Shown: positions 34,676 through 45,045, numbered from the stretch's first letter. The stretch is DNA of 64,000 nucleotides from Aliihoeflea sp. 40Bstr573 (GCF_024105655.1 NZ_JAAAMH010000008.1:1-64000), one strand, 5' to 3'. Program-made: numbers and translations. The notes: generated by a model not told the origin, from the letters alone.

Positions 34676-35473
34676 TCAGCCCATCCCGACGACGCTGCGA
34701 TAGAGATGCCAGGTCGCGTGGCCAAGGATTGGCAGGATGACGATCAGCCCGACGAGGAACGTCGCCATGCCGAGCGCAAGGCCGGCCGCGACGATCATGC
34801 CCCAGACGAGGATCGGCACCGGGTTCTTGACGAAGGCGCGCACCGAGGTCTCCATCGCCGAATAGGCGCCGACATCGCGGTCCAGCATCATCGGGAAGGC
34901 GATGAAACTGGTTGCCAGCACGACGAGCGCAAAGGCGAAACCGATGAGATTGCCGGCGACGATCAGCGTCCAGCCTGCCTCGGTGCCGACGATCTGTTGC
35001 CAGAAGGCGGCGAGCGAGGCCGGCGTCTCGGGGCCGATCAGCGTGACATAGAGTTCGCGCGCCACCAGCAGCCAGGCGAGAAACATCGCGAACAGGAAGA
35101 AACCGACCGCGGCAATGGATGGCAGGGTCGGCGAATGGCGCAGATCGAGGACATCGCGCCAGTGCGTGTCGAGCCCCTGCTCCTTGCGCCGGCTGATTTC
35201 GTAGATACCAAGTGCGGCGAAGGGACCGATGAGTGCGAAGCCGGAGATGATCGGGAAGACCAGCGGCAGCGCGTTCGCACCGGCCGCCCAGGTCAGGATA
35301 AGGAAGCCGATGATCGGGTAGATCATCAGCAGGAAGAAATAGTGCGACGGGCGGTCGCGGAAATCCGCGATCCCGGCGCCGAGACAGCTGAATACCTGCC
35401 CGACATCGATGCGCCTGATGCGCGGCCGCACGATGCCGCCCTGCGCGCCTGCAACGACATGAAAGTTTGCCAT
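34676..35473 (-). CDS. DUF2189 membrane protein
   Basis: The 265-residue protein has about six membrane segments and DUF2189 features such as RRIDVGQVFSCLGAGIADFR and the internal repeats LIGPFAALGIYEISRR and DVGAYSAMETSVRAF. Function is unknown; some relatives are called cytochrome c oxidase subunit I-like. ATG at 35473 follows GGAGGAAC. A perfect 9-bp hairpin (34631-34652) lies after its stop. Confidence 0.85.
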   Translation of the reverse strand: MANFHVVAGAQGGIVRPRIRRIDVGQVFSCLGAGIADFRDRPSHYFFLLMIYPIIGFLILTWAAGANALPLVFPIISGFALIGPFAALGIYEISRRKEQGLDTHWRDVLDLRHSPTLPSIAAVGFFLFAMFLAWLLVARELYVTLIGPETPASLAAFWQQIVGTEAGWTLIVAGNLIGFAFALVVLATSFIAFPMMLDRDVGAYSAMETSVRAFVKNPVPILVWGMIVAAGLALGMATFLVGLIVILPILGHATWHLYRSVVGMG

Positions 35474-35661
35474 GCTTCGTTCCTCCGCACTTGAGTGGAG
35501 AGAGGACGACGGCGGCCGGCCCAAGGGTCATTTCGCTCAAGCTGGACCGGCCGAACCGATGCCAGCTCTCGAATGGCACATCATACACGATCGGCGCCGC
35601 CTGCGCATTGGGAACCCCAGCGCCCGGATCGTCATTTCCCGCCGAGCGAAGGAGCGGCGAG

Positions 35662-35880
35662 ATGACGAAATATCGCAAGGGCGCGAAGGTCGAATGGAAG
35701 TGGGGCAGCGGAACGGCGATCGGCATCGTGGCCGAAAGCTTCACCGAAGATGTCGAACGCACGATCAAAGGCGAAAAGATCAAGCGCAAGGCGACGAAGG
35801 AGAAGCCGGCCTATCTGGTGGAGCAGCAAGATGGCGGCCGTGCGCTGAAGAGCCATTCGGAACTGAAGAAGGCGTCGTAG
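35662..35880 (+). CDS. DUF2945/HVA1-family small protein
   Basis: The 72-residue basic protein matches the hypervirulence-associated TUDOR-like family: TKYRKGAKVEWKWGSGTAIG, then the lysine-rich TIKGEKIKRKATKEKPAYLV and LKSHSELKK. It is small and soluble, probably a beta-barrel of the SH3/TUDOR type. Function is unknown. ATG at 35662 follows GAAGGAG. It is divergent from DUF2189 and convergent with the dienelactone hydrolase gene. Confidence 0.85.
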   Translation: MTKYRKGAKVEWKWGSGTAIGIVAESFTEDVERTIKGEKIKRKATKEKPAYLVEQQDGGRALKSHSELKKAS

Positions 35881-35892
35881 GCAGGCTTGGCC

Positions 35893-36849
35893 TCATCTGC
35901 CGAAAACCGCATCGAGCACGTCCAGCACGTCGCGTTCGGCTGCGGCCATCGCCTGGGGGTTCATCTGAACGGCCGGACCCATCTCCACGCAGCCGTCGGC
36001 CCAGGAGAACGGCGCGCCAGTCGCCGCATTGACGAGCACGCCCCCCTCCTCGCGCCGGAAGCACGCACGCGAGGTTTGCGCCTCGCCGACCACGTTGTAG
36101 GACGGACTGCCGGGATGGTCGAAGGAATGGTGCGCGCCCGGATAGACGGTGATCGACGCGTCCGCACCGGCTGACTTCAGACGCTCGACATAATCCGCGC
36201 AGACTGGCAGCGGGTTCCAGACATCCGCGTCGCCATGAAAGGCGCGGATCGGCTGGGGGCCGACTTCCAGTTCGCGTTCTAGCTCGAAATTGCACGGCGG
36301 ATAGAACGGCAGGTGCGCGGCGAATTGCAGGCCCTCTGGAGCGTAGAGCGCCTCGAACCGCGTCATCGCCGAATAGAGCGCCGGGATGCCGCCGCGCGAA
36401 AAGCCCATGACCGCTATGCGGTTGCGATCAATGCGGGGATCGGCGGCAAGCAGGCGCAACGCCTCGAACGCATCGACGACATTGTTGAATTCGCCGACGC
36501 CGCCCTGATTCGTGTAGATCTCGTCGAAGCCGCGGGCCGTGTAGCTGTCGATGCGAAACGACGCGTAGCCCGCCCGTGCGAAGACCCCCGCCCAATTCCA
36601 GGCGGCGGCGCTGCGGGCGCCGTCCGAGCCGTGCAGAAGCACGATCGCCGGGACTGGACCGCCCGTCGAACCCGGCAGTCGCAGCCGCCCGGTGAGCGTG
36701 ACCGGCTCAGCTTCCTCCACACGGCCGGAGAGAAACAGGGCGTCATCCATCGTCAACGAGGGAAAGGATAGCGCTTCCTCGCCGGTGACCTGCGCGGATG
36801 CCGGGGCCGCAGGACAGGCGGCCGCGAGCAGGATCGACATCAGCTTCAC
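35893..36849 (-). CDS. Dienelactone hydrolase-family protein, exported
   Basis: The 318-residue protein has a signal peptide (cleavage after ASAQ near residue 20) and an alpha/beta hydrolase domain with IVLLHGSDG, the nucleophile in MGFSRGG, an acid in AFHGDADVWNP and histidine in GAHHSFDHPG. It should be a periplasmic esterase or lactonase; the substrate is not known. I chose GTG at 36849 because GGAGGG precedes it; a GTG at 36861 would place the binding site inside the gene. Confidence 0.85.
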   Translation of the reverse strand: MKLMSILLAAACPAAPASAQVTGEEALSFPSLTMDDALFLSGRVEEAEPVTLTGRLRLPGSTGGPVPAIVLLHGSDGARSAAAWNWAGVFARAGYASFRIDSYTARGFDEIYTNQGGVGEFNNVVDAFEALRLLAADPRIDRNRIAVMGFSRGGIPALYSAMTRFEALYAPEGLQFAAHLPFYPPCNFELERELEVGPQPIRAFHGDADVWNPLPVCADYVERLKSAGADASITVYPGAHHSFDHPGSPSYNVVGEAQTSRACFRREEGGVLVNAATGAPFSWADGCVEMGPAVQMNPQAMAAAERDVLDVLDAVFGR

Positions 36850-36924
36850 GTTGCCCTCCACTTCGATTGAAGCGGCACAACTTACGGCAGAAGCGGATTT
36901 TGACGAATAGATCGAACGGTCAGG

Positions 36925-37968
36925 TCAGGCCGCGGCCATGCGCACGTCGCGGAACGATACCAGCCGCCGCTGCTGCTCGTCCCACAGGACGAGCTTTACG
37001 CAGCGCAGGCTTTCCAAAAACGTGATGCGACCCATGTCGCGCAGCTCGGGATGGTGCTCGAGGACTTCGGGCAGCCGGTAGAACGGCACCTTCGACGACA
37101 GATGGTGGACGTGGTGGATGCCGATGTTTCCGGTAAACCAGCGCAGTACCGCCGGCAGGTCGTAATGAGACGAGCCGTGCAGCGCGGCCTGCTGGAAGTT
37201 CCAGTCCTGCTGCTCGCTCCAGTGCGTCTCCTCGAACTGGTGCTGGACGTAGAACAACCAGACGCCCGCCGTCGCCGCCATCAGCGTGATCGGAAGCTGC
37301 ACCAGAAGAAACGGGCCAATCCCCATCAGCCAGATCAGGAGGCCGGCGGGAATGGCGATGCCCAGATTGGTCGCCAGCGTTGAGGTCCAGGGCGTCATGC
37401 CCGCGCGCATCAGCCCGATCGGCAGGCGGTACTGGCAGATGAACAGCCAGGCCGGGCCGATGCCGAACATGACGAGCGGGTGGCGGTAGAGCCAGTATTT
37501 GGTCCGGCCCCAGCGTGACAGCGCGCGATACTCGGCAACCGTCAGCGTGTCGATATCGCCGATGCCCCGCTGGTCGAGATTGCCGGTCGTGGCGTGGTGG
37601 ACGGCGTGCGTGCGCCGCCAGTAGTCATAGGGCGTGAAGGTGAGGACGCCGATCACCCGGCCGGTCCAGTCGTTGAGGCTGCGGCGCGCGAAAAGCGACC
37701 CGTGGCCGCAATCATGCTGCAGCATGAACAGGCGAACAAGGAAGCCGGCGGCGGGGATCGTCAGCACCAGGGCCCAGTAGTGGCCCGCGACCACGGCAAA
37801 CGCTGTCACGGTCCACAGCCCGATGAAGGGGACGATGGTCACGGCGAGCTCGAACACGCTGCGCGCGGTGCTCGGCTCGCGGTACCGGGCCAGAACCTTG
37901 GTCCAGGCGCGTGCCGCCTGCACGGCGTCATGGGTCACGGCATCAGGGGTCGTGGAGTGGGACGTCAT
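36925..37968 (-). CDS. Membrane fatty acid desaturase
   Basis: The 347-residue integral membrane protein has the three histidine boxes of acyl-lipid desaturases: HDCGH (85-89), HAVHH (121-125) and HHVHH near residue 289, with membrane segments between. It binds a diiron centre and introduces double bonds in fatty acyl chains, probably delta-12 type by resemblance. There is no fused cytochrome b5. It precedes the dienelactone hydrolase gene by 75 bases on the same strand. Confidence 0.9.
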   Translation of the reverse strand: MTSHSTTPDAVTHDAVQAARAWTKVLARYREPSTARSVFELAVTIVPFIGLWTVTAFAVVAGHYWALVLTIPAAGFLVRLFMLQHDCGHGSLFARRSLNDWTGRVIGVLTFTPYDYWRRTHAVHHATTGNLDQRGIGDIDTLTVAEYRALSRWGRTKYWLYRHPLVMFGIGPAWLFICQYRLPIGLMRAGMTPWTSTLATNLGIAIPAGLLIWLMGIGPFLLVQLPITLMAATAGVWLFYVQHQFEETHWSEQQDWNFQQAALHGSSHYDLPAVLRWFTGNIGIHHVHHLSSKVPFYRLPEVLEHHPELRDMGRITFLESLRCVKLVLWDEQQRRLVSFRDVRMAAA

Positions 37969-38163
37969 CAGATTCCAGGCTGCAAGAGGAAACGCCAACT
38001 GCCGGACATGTGACGCGCGAAAGATTCGATAGCGGGATGCACCCCGATCACGGCCGAAGAACGGCGGGCCGCGATCTCGACTTCCCCCGCCAGCCTGCCT
38101 AGTCGCTCGCGACAATGCGCGCAAGCGCGCCCTTCGTCGCGTCCCCGCAATTCGTTCGAGACA

Positions 38164-39174
38164 TCAGCTCTCGGCCTGGCGTGCAACTTCGATGAACTGG
38201 CCCAGCAGCGCGTGCAGATCGTTGCGATGGCCGCTGCGCGCCGAAGGGCTCGTCGCGTCCGAGGTCATGACGACGGTCAGGTCCAGTTCGGGCACGATGT
38301 AGAGCATCTGGCCGCCATAGCCCCAACCATAGACGACATCCGCGCCGGCGATCTCGCGCAGGAACCAGCCATAGCCATAGCCGTCGCCGCTAAAGCGCGA
38401 ATTGGTGCGCGCCTGCCAGGAGGTCTCGATCCAATCCGCCGAAACGAGGCGCTCACCATCGGGCGTTTCGCCGCCATTGCGGTAGAGCTCGCCGAAGGCG
38501 GCGAGCGAGCGCGGCGTCATCGCCATCTGGTTGCCGCCAAGATAGATACCTTGCGGATCGCGCTCCCATGAGCCGATGCGAAAACCCTCAAGCGCACCGA
38601 GCCAGTCGCGCGCAAGTTCCAGCGTCGAGCGGCCGGTCTCCCTGGTCAGGATGGCGGAGAGAAGATGCGTCGACCCGGTCGAATAGAGCATCCGCCCACC
38701 CGGCTCGTCGTCGAACGGCATGGAAAGCGCGGCGCGCACCCAGTTGCGGCTCGACACCCAGCGCCCGTAATTGCCGCCCGAGGTGCGGCCGAGGCCGGTC
38801 TGCATCGAGAGAAGATGGCCGATCGTGATGTCCTGAACGCGCGGGTCGGCGTCGTCGGGCAGATCGTCGGCCAGAAGCGGCGCGATCTTCTGGTCCGGGC
38901 CTTCCAGCACGCCCTTGTCGATGGCGATGCCGACAAGCGCCGAGACGATGGATTTCGACGCCGACTTGATGTTGGTGGACTGGGTGACGGAATTGCCGCG
39001 ATAGCCCCGCTCCGCGACGAGCTCGCCGTCCCGGGCGACAATCACGGTTTCGAGCGGCGCGAGGCTTTCGGCTTCGTCGAGGAGGGTTTCGAAGGTCCTG
39101 GGGTCGTCCTGCGCGATGGCAGGCATTGCAAGAGTGGAGACGAGGGCGAAGGCGAGAAGGGTGCGTCTGTTCAT
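38164..39174 (-). CDS. Class C beta-lactamase-like serine hydrolase, exported
   Basis: The 336-residue protein has a signal peptide (cleavage after AIAQ, residue 22) and the beta-lactamase/transpeptidase fold with SASK (71-74) as SxxK motif, Y-S-T in MLYSTGSTHLL as YxN-like motif, and YGWGYGGQ near the C-terminus. Relatives act as esterases, peptidases or beta-lactamases; the exact activity is unclear. It lies upstream of the desaturase gene in the same direction in the reading sense but with 195 bases between. Confidence 0.88.
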   Translation of the reverse strand: MNRRTLLAFALVSTLAMPAIAQDDPRTFETLLDEAESLAPLETVIVARDGELVAERGYRGNSVTQSTNIKSASKSIVSALVGIAIDKGVLEGPDQKIAPLLADDLPDDADPRVQDITIGHLLSMQTGLGRTSGGNYGRWVSSRNWVRAALSMPFDDEPGGRMLYSTGSTHLLSAILTRETGRSTLELARDWLGALEGFRIGSWERDPQGIYLGGNQMAMTPRSLAAFGELYRNGGETPDGERLVSADWIETSWQARTNSRFSGDGYGYGWFLREIAGADVVYGWGYGGQMLYIVPELDLTVVMTSDATSPSARSGHRNDLHALLGQFIEVARQAES

Positions 39175-39354
39175 GGCACCGGGTTAGGGAGCGCGCGCGG
39201 CGAAATCATGGGCGTCACGGCAATGTGAAAAGGCTGCGCTCGGCGCCCGAGCGCCATGCTCGAGGGCCGTGTCTTTCGAGAAAGTGACCGCTCCCATGTG
39301 GGGATGGGTCGATTGTTCAAAAAACGCCTGGTCCGCAGGACCCGCCCGCTCGCC

Positions 39355-40011
39355 CTAGGACCTGAGCCCCGTCTCGCGCAAGATGCCCTTGCGCTTGGCA
39401 TCGTAGTAGTAGCCGCGGGCGTAGAAGCGGACCGCGCGGTCATGGTTGCCATCGGCGGTCAAGTATGCGCCGCGCAGGTATTTCACGGCGTATTTGAGAT
39501 TGGTCTCGGCATCGAGCAGGCCCTCGGCCGCGCCGCGATAGCCCATGGTGCGGGCGGTGTCGTGCCGGATCTGCATGAGACCCCAGTAGATGCGATTGCG
39601 CGCGCCGGGGTTGAAATTGCTCTCGCGCTTGACGACGCGGCGAACGAGTTCGACCGGGATTTCGTAGTGAGCGGCATATTTGGCGATCAACTGGTCGAGC
39701 TCGGGGCTCTGCGGCGCGACCGACTTGATACCGGACGGCACGATCGCGGCCTGCAGCGCGGAAGATGGCGTCGCACCGGCGAATGCGGAGGCGACGACGG
39801 GCGGCTCGCCCGATTGAGAATCGAGGGCGACGTCCGCGTCGGTGAATTTCGCGGAGGGCCGAACCGCGACCGTCTCGGGAAGCGCAAGCTCCTCCTCGGC
39901 CGCGGCCTGAAGGTCTGTGGCCAGGTCCCCGGTCGAGGTGCAGCCGGCCAAAAGGCCGAGGAAGATCAGGGAGGCGGCCGTCCAACGGGCCGGAACTGTC
40001 TGCGCAGCCAA
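39355..40011 (-). CDS. Lytic transglycosylase lipoprotein (SLT domain)
   Basis: A lipoprotein signal (LGLLAGC) is followed by a variable region and a C-terminal SLT domain (about 110-218) with the catalytic glutamate in RVVKRESNFNPGARN, YWGLMQIRHDTARTMGY and AVKYLRGAY. It cleaves peptidoglycan strands. I chose TTG at 40011, which follows GCGAGAGACGAAT, giving 218 residues; a TTG at 40056 would add 15 residues. The start is uncertain, the rest is clear. Confidence 0.85.
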   Translation of the reverse strand: MAAQTVPARWTAASLIFLGLLAGCTSTGDLATDLQAAAEEELALPETVAVRPSAKFTDADVALDSQSGEPPVVASAFAGATPSSALQAAIVPSGIKSVAPQSPELDQLIAKYAAHYEIPVELVRRVVKRESNFNPGARNRIYWGLMQIRHDTARTMGYRGAAEGLLDAETNLKYAVKYLRGAYLTADGNHDRAVRFYARGYYYDAKRKGILRETGLRS

Positions 40012-40265
40012 ATTCGTCTCTCGCAAATCGTTTCGAATGTCGTCCCGCCCACGCAATCCTTACGCGAGCGCGCCGCCTTCGGCAATCACGAAACGGGACG
40101 GAGCGACGCAAGGGCGCGAAGGGCTGCGCCGGATCGCGCCAGGGTTGCAAGTCAATATGACAGCCTGTGCACAAGTTTCGAACTTATCCACGGCTTTGTT
40201 GCACGAGCGACGTGGCGCGCCATACTCGAGCCCTACGATTCGCGTCATGACGAACGCGCGTCAGC

Positions 40266-40610
40266 ATGACCGACGCAGGATGGTCCACCGAAGATCGGGC
40301 AAAACCGGGAGCCCGCAACAGCTTCCGGCCGATGTTCACGAAATGCGGGGTAAGGCGGATGGGCAGGAATGTCGACGATTGCGCAAAGCGTCGTCTCGTC
40401 GAGCATGACGAGATCGAATTCGCCATCCGCTTCATGATGAAGCGAGGCGTGCGCCCCGACGACGTACCCATCCAGCTCGCGCGTTATTACTATGTCGATA
40501 TCGACGAAGTGAACGCGATCCTGACCGATATCGAGGCCAGGTCCGCGCCGGCCGAGAAGCAGAAACAGACCATGGCCGCCCCTGCCACGAAACTGCGCAA
40601 CGTCGCCTGA
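40266..40610 (+). CDS. Hypothetical protein
   Basis: The product has a well-conserved-looking helical C-terminal half (EHDEIEFAIRFMMKRGVRPD, IQLARYYYVDIDEVNAILTD) and a weak N-terminal part. The ATG at 40266 has no binding site. An internal ATG at 40359 follows TAAGGCGG and gives an 83-residue protein that keeps the ordered region, so the true start may be there. I do not recognise a named family. Confidence 0.6.
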   Translation: MTDAGWSTEDRAKPGARNSFRPMFTKCGVRRMGRNVDDCAKRRLVEHDEIEFAIRFMMKRGVRPDDVPIQLARYYYVDIDEVNAILTDIEARSAPAEKQKQTMAAPATKLRNVA

Positions 40611-40654
40611 GCGACCGTCCGGCGGCGCGGCCATCGACCGCGCCTTTCCAACGA

Positions 40655-41743
40655 TCAGATGCGCTTGCCGGTTGCGGCGTCGAACAGATGCGCCATTCCG
40701 GGATTGATCGCGAGCGGCAACACGTCGCCGACCTCGACCTTCGTGCCGCCGGGCAGGCGCGCGATGATCTCGCCGCCATTTTGCGTGGCGTCGGCCGGCT
40801 GGCCGTGCGCCAGCGTGTCGGCGCCCAGGATCTCGACGGCAGTCACCTTCAGCGTCAGGTCGGCCGTGCTGCGGTTCGACGTGACGACCATGTGTTCCGG
40901 CCTGACGCCGAGCAGCACTTCGCGCCCCGCCTCGGGCAGCACCGTGTCGCGCGGCTTGACCGAACCGCCGCCGGCAAGCGCCAGCCCCTGCCCGCCATCC
41001 GCGACCTTGGCTGTCAGGAGATTCATCGCCGGCGAACCGATGAAGCCTGCGACGAAGGTGGAGGCGGGCTTTTCGTAGATCGCCATCGGCGTGTCGATCT
41101 GCTCGGCAAGGCCGGCATTCATGACGACGAGCGTGTCGGCGAGCGTCATCGCCTCGACCTGATCGTGCGTGACGTAGACCGAGGTGACGCCGAGACGGCG
41201 CTGCAGGCTCTTGATCTCGACGCGCATCTGGCCGCGCAGCTTGGCGTCCAGGTTCGACAGCGGTTCATCGAACAGGAAGGCCTTGGGGCTGCGCACGATG
41301 GCGCGGCCCATGGCGACGCGCTGGCGCTGGCCGCCGGAAAGCTCGCGCGGCCGGCGCTGCAGGAACTCGGCAAGGCCGAGCGTGGCCGCCGCATCGCGCA
41401 CGCGCCTGTCGATCTCGTCCTTGGCCATGCCGCGGTTGCGCAGCCCATAGGCCATGTTGTCGTAGACCGACATGTGCGGATAGAGCGCGTAGTTCTGGAA
41501 CACCATCGCGATGTCGCGCTCGACCGGGCCGAGATCGTTGACGACGGTCTCGCCGATCGAGACGGTGCCATCGGTGATCGTTTCCAGCCCCGCGATCATG
41601 CGCAGGAGCGTGGACTTGCCGCAGCCCGACGGCCCGACGAGAACGCACATGTCGCCGTCGGGGATCGAGATCGACACGCCCTTCACCGCCTCGACGCTGC
41701 CGCCATAGACCTTGCGGACGTTCTTCAGTTCGACATTTGCCAT
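40655..41743 (-). CDS. ugpC: sn-Glycerol-3-phosphate ABC importer ATP-binding protein
   Basis: The 362-residue ATPase has Walker A GPSGCGKS (37-44), signature LSGGQ (135-139), Walker B FLFDEP (156-161) and a C-terminal TOBE/MalK-type regulatory domain (about 240-362). It energises uptake by UgpA/UgpE. It is the last gene of the ugpB-ugpA-ugpE-ugpC order, 10 bases after ugpE. UgpC-type ATPases also serve other sugar systems, but the neighbours fix the assignment. Confidence 0.9.
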   Translation of the reverse strand: MANVELKNVRKVYGGSVEAVKGVSISIPDGDMCVLVGPSGCGKSTLLRMIAGLETITDGTVSIGETVVNDLGPVERDIAMVFQNYALYPHMSVYDNMAYGLRNRGMAKDEIDRRVRDAAATLGLAEFLQRRPRELSGGQRQRVAMGRAIVRSPKAFLFDEPLSNLDAKLRGQMRVEIKSLQRRLGVTSVYVTHDQVEAMTLADTLVVMNAGLAEQIDTPMAIYEKPASTFVAGFIGSPAMNLLTAKVADGGQGLALAGGGSVKPRDTVLPEAGREVLLGVRPEHMVVTSNRSTADLTLKVTAVEILGADTLAHGQPADATQNGGEIIARLPGGTKVEVGDVLPLAINPGMAHLFDAATGKRI

Positions 41744-41753
41744 TTCGGGCTAC

Positions 41754-42674
41754 TCACTTCTCGGTTTCTACCAGGCCCTTGACGAACCAGCGCTGCATGA
41801 AGAGCACGACGAGTATCGGGGGCAGCATGGCGAGGACGGCGGTGACCATGACGAGATGCCACTGCGTGTCGGCATCGGCGAAGGAGATCATCTTGCGAAG
41901 CGCGATGACGATCGTGTTCATGGAATTGGAGTTTGTGACCAGAAGCGGCCACAGATACTGCGTCCAGCCATAGATGAACATGATGACGAAGAGCGCGGCG
42001 ATGTTGGTCTTCGACAGGGGCATCAGGATGTCCTTGAAGAAGCGCCAGGGCCCTGCCCCATCGACGCGAGCGGCTTCGATCAGCTCGCCCGGAATGGTCA
42101 GGAAGAACTGACGGAAGAGCAGCGTCGCCGTCGCCGACGCGATCAGCGGCAGGATGAGGCCCGCATAGGTGTCGATCAGGCCCAGATCCACCATCACCTT
42201 GTAGGTCGGCAGGATGCGCACCTCGACCGGCAGCATCAGCGTGATGAAGATGACCCAGAAGAACACCATGCGGCCGGGAAAGCGGAAGAAGACGATGGCG
42301 AACGCCGAAAGCAGCGAGATCGCGATCTTTCCGATCGAGATTCCGAGCGCCATGATGGTCGAGTTGAGGAGCAGCGTCCACGCATCGACGCCGCCGATGC
42401 GCCCCACGCCGCCGAACAGGGCCTGATAGTAGTTCTCGAAGAACTGGTCGCCCGGCAGGAGCGGCAGCGGCGGGCGCAGGATCGTCTGCAGCGAATGGGT
42501 CGACGCGATGAAGGTGTAGTAGATCGGGAAGGCGACGATGAGGACGCCGATGATCAGGATCGCGTGGGCGATATAGCGAGACGTCCTGGAGACGCCGAGC
42601 ATGTTTCGTTCTTCCCTGCGGCCGAGCTTGGCCGCAGTGGACGTTCCGGTGGCGGCGGCAGCGTTCTCAGCCAT
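41754..42674 (-). CDS. ugpE: sn-Glycerol-3-phosphate ABC importer permease
   Basis: The 306-residue permease has six membrane segments and the coupling motif [20 protein letters not shown] (EAA loop). An N-terminal stretch of about 30 polar residues precedes the first segment. It pairs with UgpA. Its start at 42674 overlaps the ugpA stop by 8 bases. Confidence 0.9.
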   Translation of the reverse strand: MAENAAAATGTSTAAKLGRREERNMLGVSRTSRYIAHAILIIGVLIVAFPIYYTFIASTHSLQTILRPPLPLLPGDQFFENYYQALFGGVGRIGGVDAWTLLLNSTIMALGISIGKIAISLLSAFAIVFFRFPGRMVFFWVIFITLMLPVEVRILPTYKVMVDLGLIDTYAGLILPLIASATATLLFRQFFLTIPGELIEAARVDGAGPWRFFKDILMPLSKTNIAALFVIMFIYGWTQYLWPLLVTNSNSMNTIVIALRKMISFADADTQWHLVMVTAVLAMLPPILVVLFMQRWFVKGLVETEK

Positions 42675-43551
42675 AGTGCACCTTCTTTTCCACGTAGCGG
42701 AACTGGATGGCGGTGAGCGCGATGACGATGACCATGAGGATCACCGACTGCGCGGCGCTGTCGCCCAGGATCAGGTTCACGAAACCGTCGTGATAGACCT
42801 TGTAGACGAGCGTCTCGGTCGCCTTGCCGGGACCGCCGCCGGTGACGGCATGGATGATGCCGAACGTGTCGAAGAAGGCGTAGGTCGTGTTGATGACGAG
42901 CAGGAAGAAGGTCGTCGGCGCGAGCAGCGGGAAGACGATCGTCCAGAAGCGCTTGGTCTCGCCGGCACCGTCGATGGCTGCGGCTTCGATCAGCGTCTTC
43001 GGGATCGCCTGAAGGCCTGCGACGAAAAACAGGAAATTGTAGGAAATCTGCTTCCACGCCGCCGCGGCCACGACCAGAACCATCGCCTGGTCACCCTGGA
43101 GAAGGGGGTCCCACGGATAGCCCGACGAGCGCATCATGAAGGCGAAGGTACCCATGGCAGGGTTGAACATGAACAGCCACACCATGCCCGCGATCGCCGG
43201 CGCGATGGCGTAGGGCCAGATCAGCATGGTGCGGTAAAAGCCCTTCCCCTTGATGATCTTGTCGGCCATCACCGCAAGCAGAAGCGCAATCGCCATGGCG
43301 AAGAAGGCGACGGCAACGGAGAAGATCGCCGTGTTCTCGACCGCATTCAGGTAGTTGGGATCGGAGAGGACGTTCCGGAAATTTCGCAGGCCCACGAACT
43401 GCGTCGACAGGCCGAACGGGTCTTCGCGCAGGAACGACTGGTATAGCGCCTGGCTGGCGGGCCAATAGAAGAAGATGCCGACGATGACGAGCTGCGGCAG
43501 AAGCAGCGCGTAAGGCAGGACCTTGTTGGGAAAGACGACGCGCGGAGACAA
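42667..43551 (-). CDS. ugpA: sn-Glycerol-3-phosphate ABC importer permease
   Basis: The 294-residue permease has six membrane segments, the UgpA-like N-terminus ([20 protein letters not shown]) and the EAA loop ([20 protein letters not shown]). It forms the channel with UgpE. It is separated from ugpB by 117 bases that contain a strong hairpin. Confidence 0.92.
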   Translation of the reverse strand: MSPRVVFPNKVLPYALLLPQLVIVGIFFYWPASQALYQSFLREDPFGLSTQFVGLRNFRNVLSDPNYLNAVENTAIFSVAVAFFAMAIALLLAVMADKIIKGKGFYRTMLIWPYAIAPAIAGMVWLFMFNPAMGTFAFMMRSSGYPWDPLLQGDQAMVLVVAAAAWKQISYNFLFFVAGLQAIPKTLIEAAAIDGAGETKRFWTIVFPLLAPTTFFLLVINTTYAFFDTFGIIHAVTGGGPGKATETLVYKVYHDGFVNLILGDSAAQSVILMVIVIALTAIQFRYVEKKVHYG

Positions 43552-43618
43552 GGGCGTTCCTCTCGATGCCGGGCTCGAAGAGCGTTGACGGAGCGTCTGG
43601 CGCTTCCGTCTTAAAGAA

Positions 43619-43645
43619 CCGCCCGCGTGTTGACCACGCGGGCGG
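43619..43645 (-). terminator. Intercistronic hairpin between ugpB and ugpA
   Basis: A perfect 11-bp stem (CCGCCCGCGTG, 43619-43629; CACGCGGGCGG, 43635-43645) with a 5-base loop lies just after the ugpB stop on the minus strand and is followed by TTCTTTAAG. It should attenuate transcription or protect the ugpB message, so that binding protein exceeds the membrane parts. Confidence 0.65.
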
Positions 43646-43668
43646 CATCGATCGTCGAAGGTGCCGGC

Positions 43669-44979
43669 CTAGTTGCCGATCGCTTCCTGGATCGCGGCGT
43701 TGGCGCGCTCGACGGCGTTGTCGAGAGCGGTCTGCGCATCCTGCTCGCCGGCGAGCATCTTCTCGAACTCTTCGTTCTGGATGTCACGGACCTGCGGCAG
43801 GTTCACGAGGCGCACGCCGCGCGAATTCTCGGTCGGCTCCTTGCCCATCATCTGGGTGATCGGGATTTCGCGGCCCGGATTCTCCTCGTAGAAGCCCGAT
43901 TCCTTGGTCGCCTCATAGGCGGCCATGGTCACCGGCAGGTAGCCGGACACCTGGTGCAGGCGTGACTGAATTTCGGTCTGCGAGAGGAACTCGAAGAACG
44001 CCGCGACACCGGCATATTCCTCGTCCGACTTGCCCTCGAACACCCAAAGGCTCGCGCCGCCGGGGATCGTATTCTGCGGAGCGCCTTCGGCTTCCGGGTA
44101 GTAGGGAAGCTGGCCGAGACCGTAGTTGATGCCGGAGTTGAGAACGTCGCCGAGGCCGCCGGAGGATTCCGTCAGGATCGCGCACTCGCCCGACAGGAAG
44201 AGCTGCTTGGCTTCCGAAGTGCGGCCGCCATAACGGAACGTGTCGTCCTTGGCGAGGTCGGCGATGTTCTGGAAGTGCGTGACGAACTGGCCTTCGTTGA
44301 TCTTCAGCTCGACATCGGTGCCGGCAAGACCGTTCTCGTTGGTGCCATACTGGAGGTTGTTCCAGGCAGCGAAGTTCTCGAGGCCGATCCAGGTCAGCCA
44401 GGTCGAGGTCAGGCCGCAGGGCGCAGCGCCCGATTCCTTGATCTTGCGGGCCGCGTCGAACACTTCCGGCCAGGTCGCCGGCGGATTCTCGGGATCGAGC
44501 CCGGCTTCCTCGAAGATGTCCTTGTTGTAGTAGAGGATCGGCGAGGAAGAATTGTAGGGGAAGGACAGCATCGTGCCGTCCGGACGCGAGTAGTAGGCGG
44601 CGATGCCGGCCAGGTACTGCGACTTGTCGAACTCGGTACCGCCCATCGACAGGATTTCCGCGACCGGCTTCACGGCGCCCTCGGCGGCCATCATGACGCC
44701 CGTGCCGACGTCGAAGACCTGGATGATGTGCGGGGCCTGGCTGGCGCGGAAGGCGGCGATGCCGGCGTTCAGCGTCTCGGGATAGGTGCCCTTGAAGACC
44801 GGGACGACCTTGTAGTCGCTCTGGCTCTCGTTGAATTCCTTGGCAAGCGTGTCGACGACCTCGTTGTTGGCGCCGGTCATCGCGTGCCACCAGTCGATCT
44901 GCGTCTGCGCGAGCGCGGAAGAGGCGGACAGAAGGGTGAAGGTGGCGGCAAGACCCGCCGCGTAGGCTTTCATGGACAT
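43669..44979 (-). CDS. ugpB: sn-Glycerol-3-phosphate ABC importer binding protein
   Basis: The 436-residue periplasmic protein has a signal peptide ending at ALAQ (residue 25), then QIDWWHAMTGANNEVVDTLA, a classic UgpB opening, and SFPYNSSSPILYYNKD. It binds glycerol-3-phosphate or glycerophosphodiesters and delivers them to UgpA/E. ATG 44979 follows GGGAGCG. Regulation is suggested by a palindrome upstream at 45046-45070; no clear Pho box was seen. Confidence 0.92.
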   Translation of the reverse strand: MSMKAYAAGLAATFTLLSASSALAQTQIDWWHAMTGANNEVVDTLAKEFNESQSDYKVVPVFKGTYPETLNAGIAAFRASQAPHIIQVFDVGTGVMMAAEGAVKPVAEILSMGGTEFDKSQYLAGIAAYYSRPDGTMLSFPYNSSSPILYYNKDIFEEAGLDPENPPATWPEVFDAARKIKESGAAPCGLTSTWLTWIGLENFAAWNNLQYGTNENGLAGTDVELKINEGQFVTHFQNIADLAKDDTFRYGGRTSEAKQLFLSGECAILTESSGGLGDVLNSGINYGLGQLPYYPEAEGAPQNTIPGGASLWVFEGKSDEEYAGVAAFFEFLSQTEIQSRLHQVSGYLPVTMAAYEATKESGFYEENPGREIPITQMMGKEPTENSRGVRLVNLPQVRDIQNEEFEKMLAGEQDAQTALDNAVERANAAIQEAIGN

Positions 44980-45045
44980 GTTTCGCTCCCGTTTGTTGGC
45001 GAAAGGTTACTTCCGCGAACCGCACTATCGGCGGTTTGTGACAAC

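Noticed and set aside
40184-40192. TTATCCACG, close to a DnaA box
   Set aside because: Single site, no cluster, no AT-rich unwinding region or hemE/parAB neighbours, so not an origin.
41712-42716. Plus-strand frame across ugpE
   Set aside because: Shadow of the permease gene; rich in charged repeats without a family.
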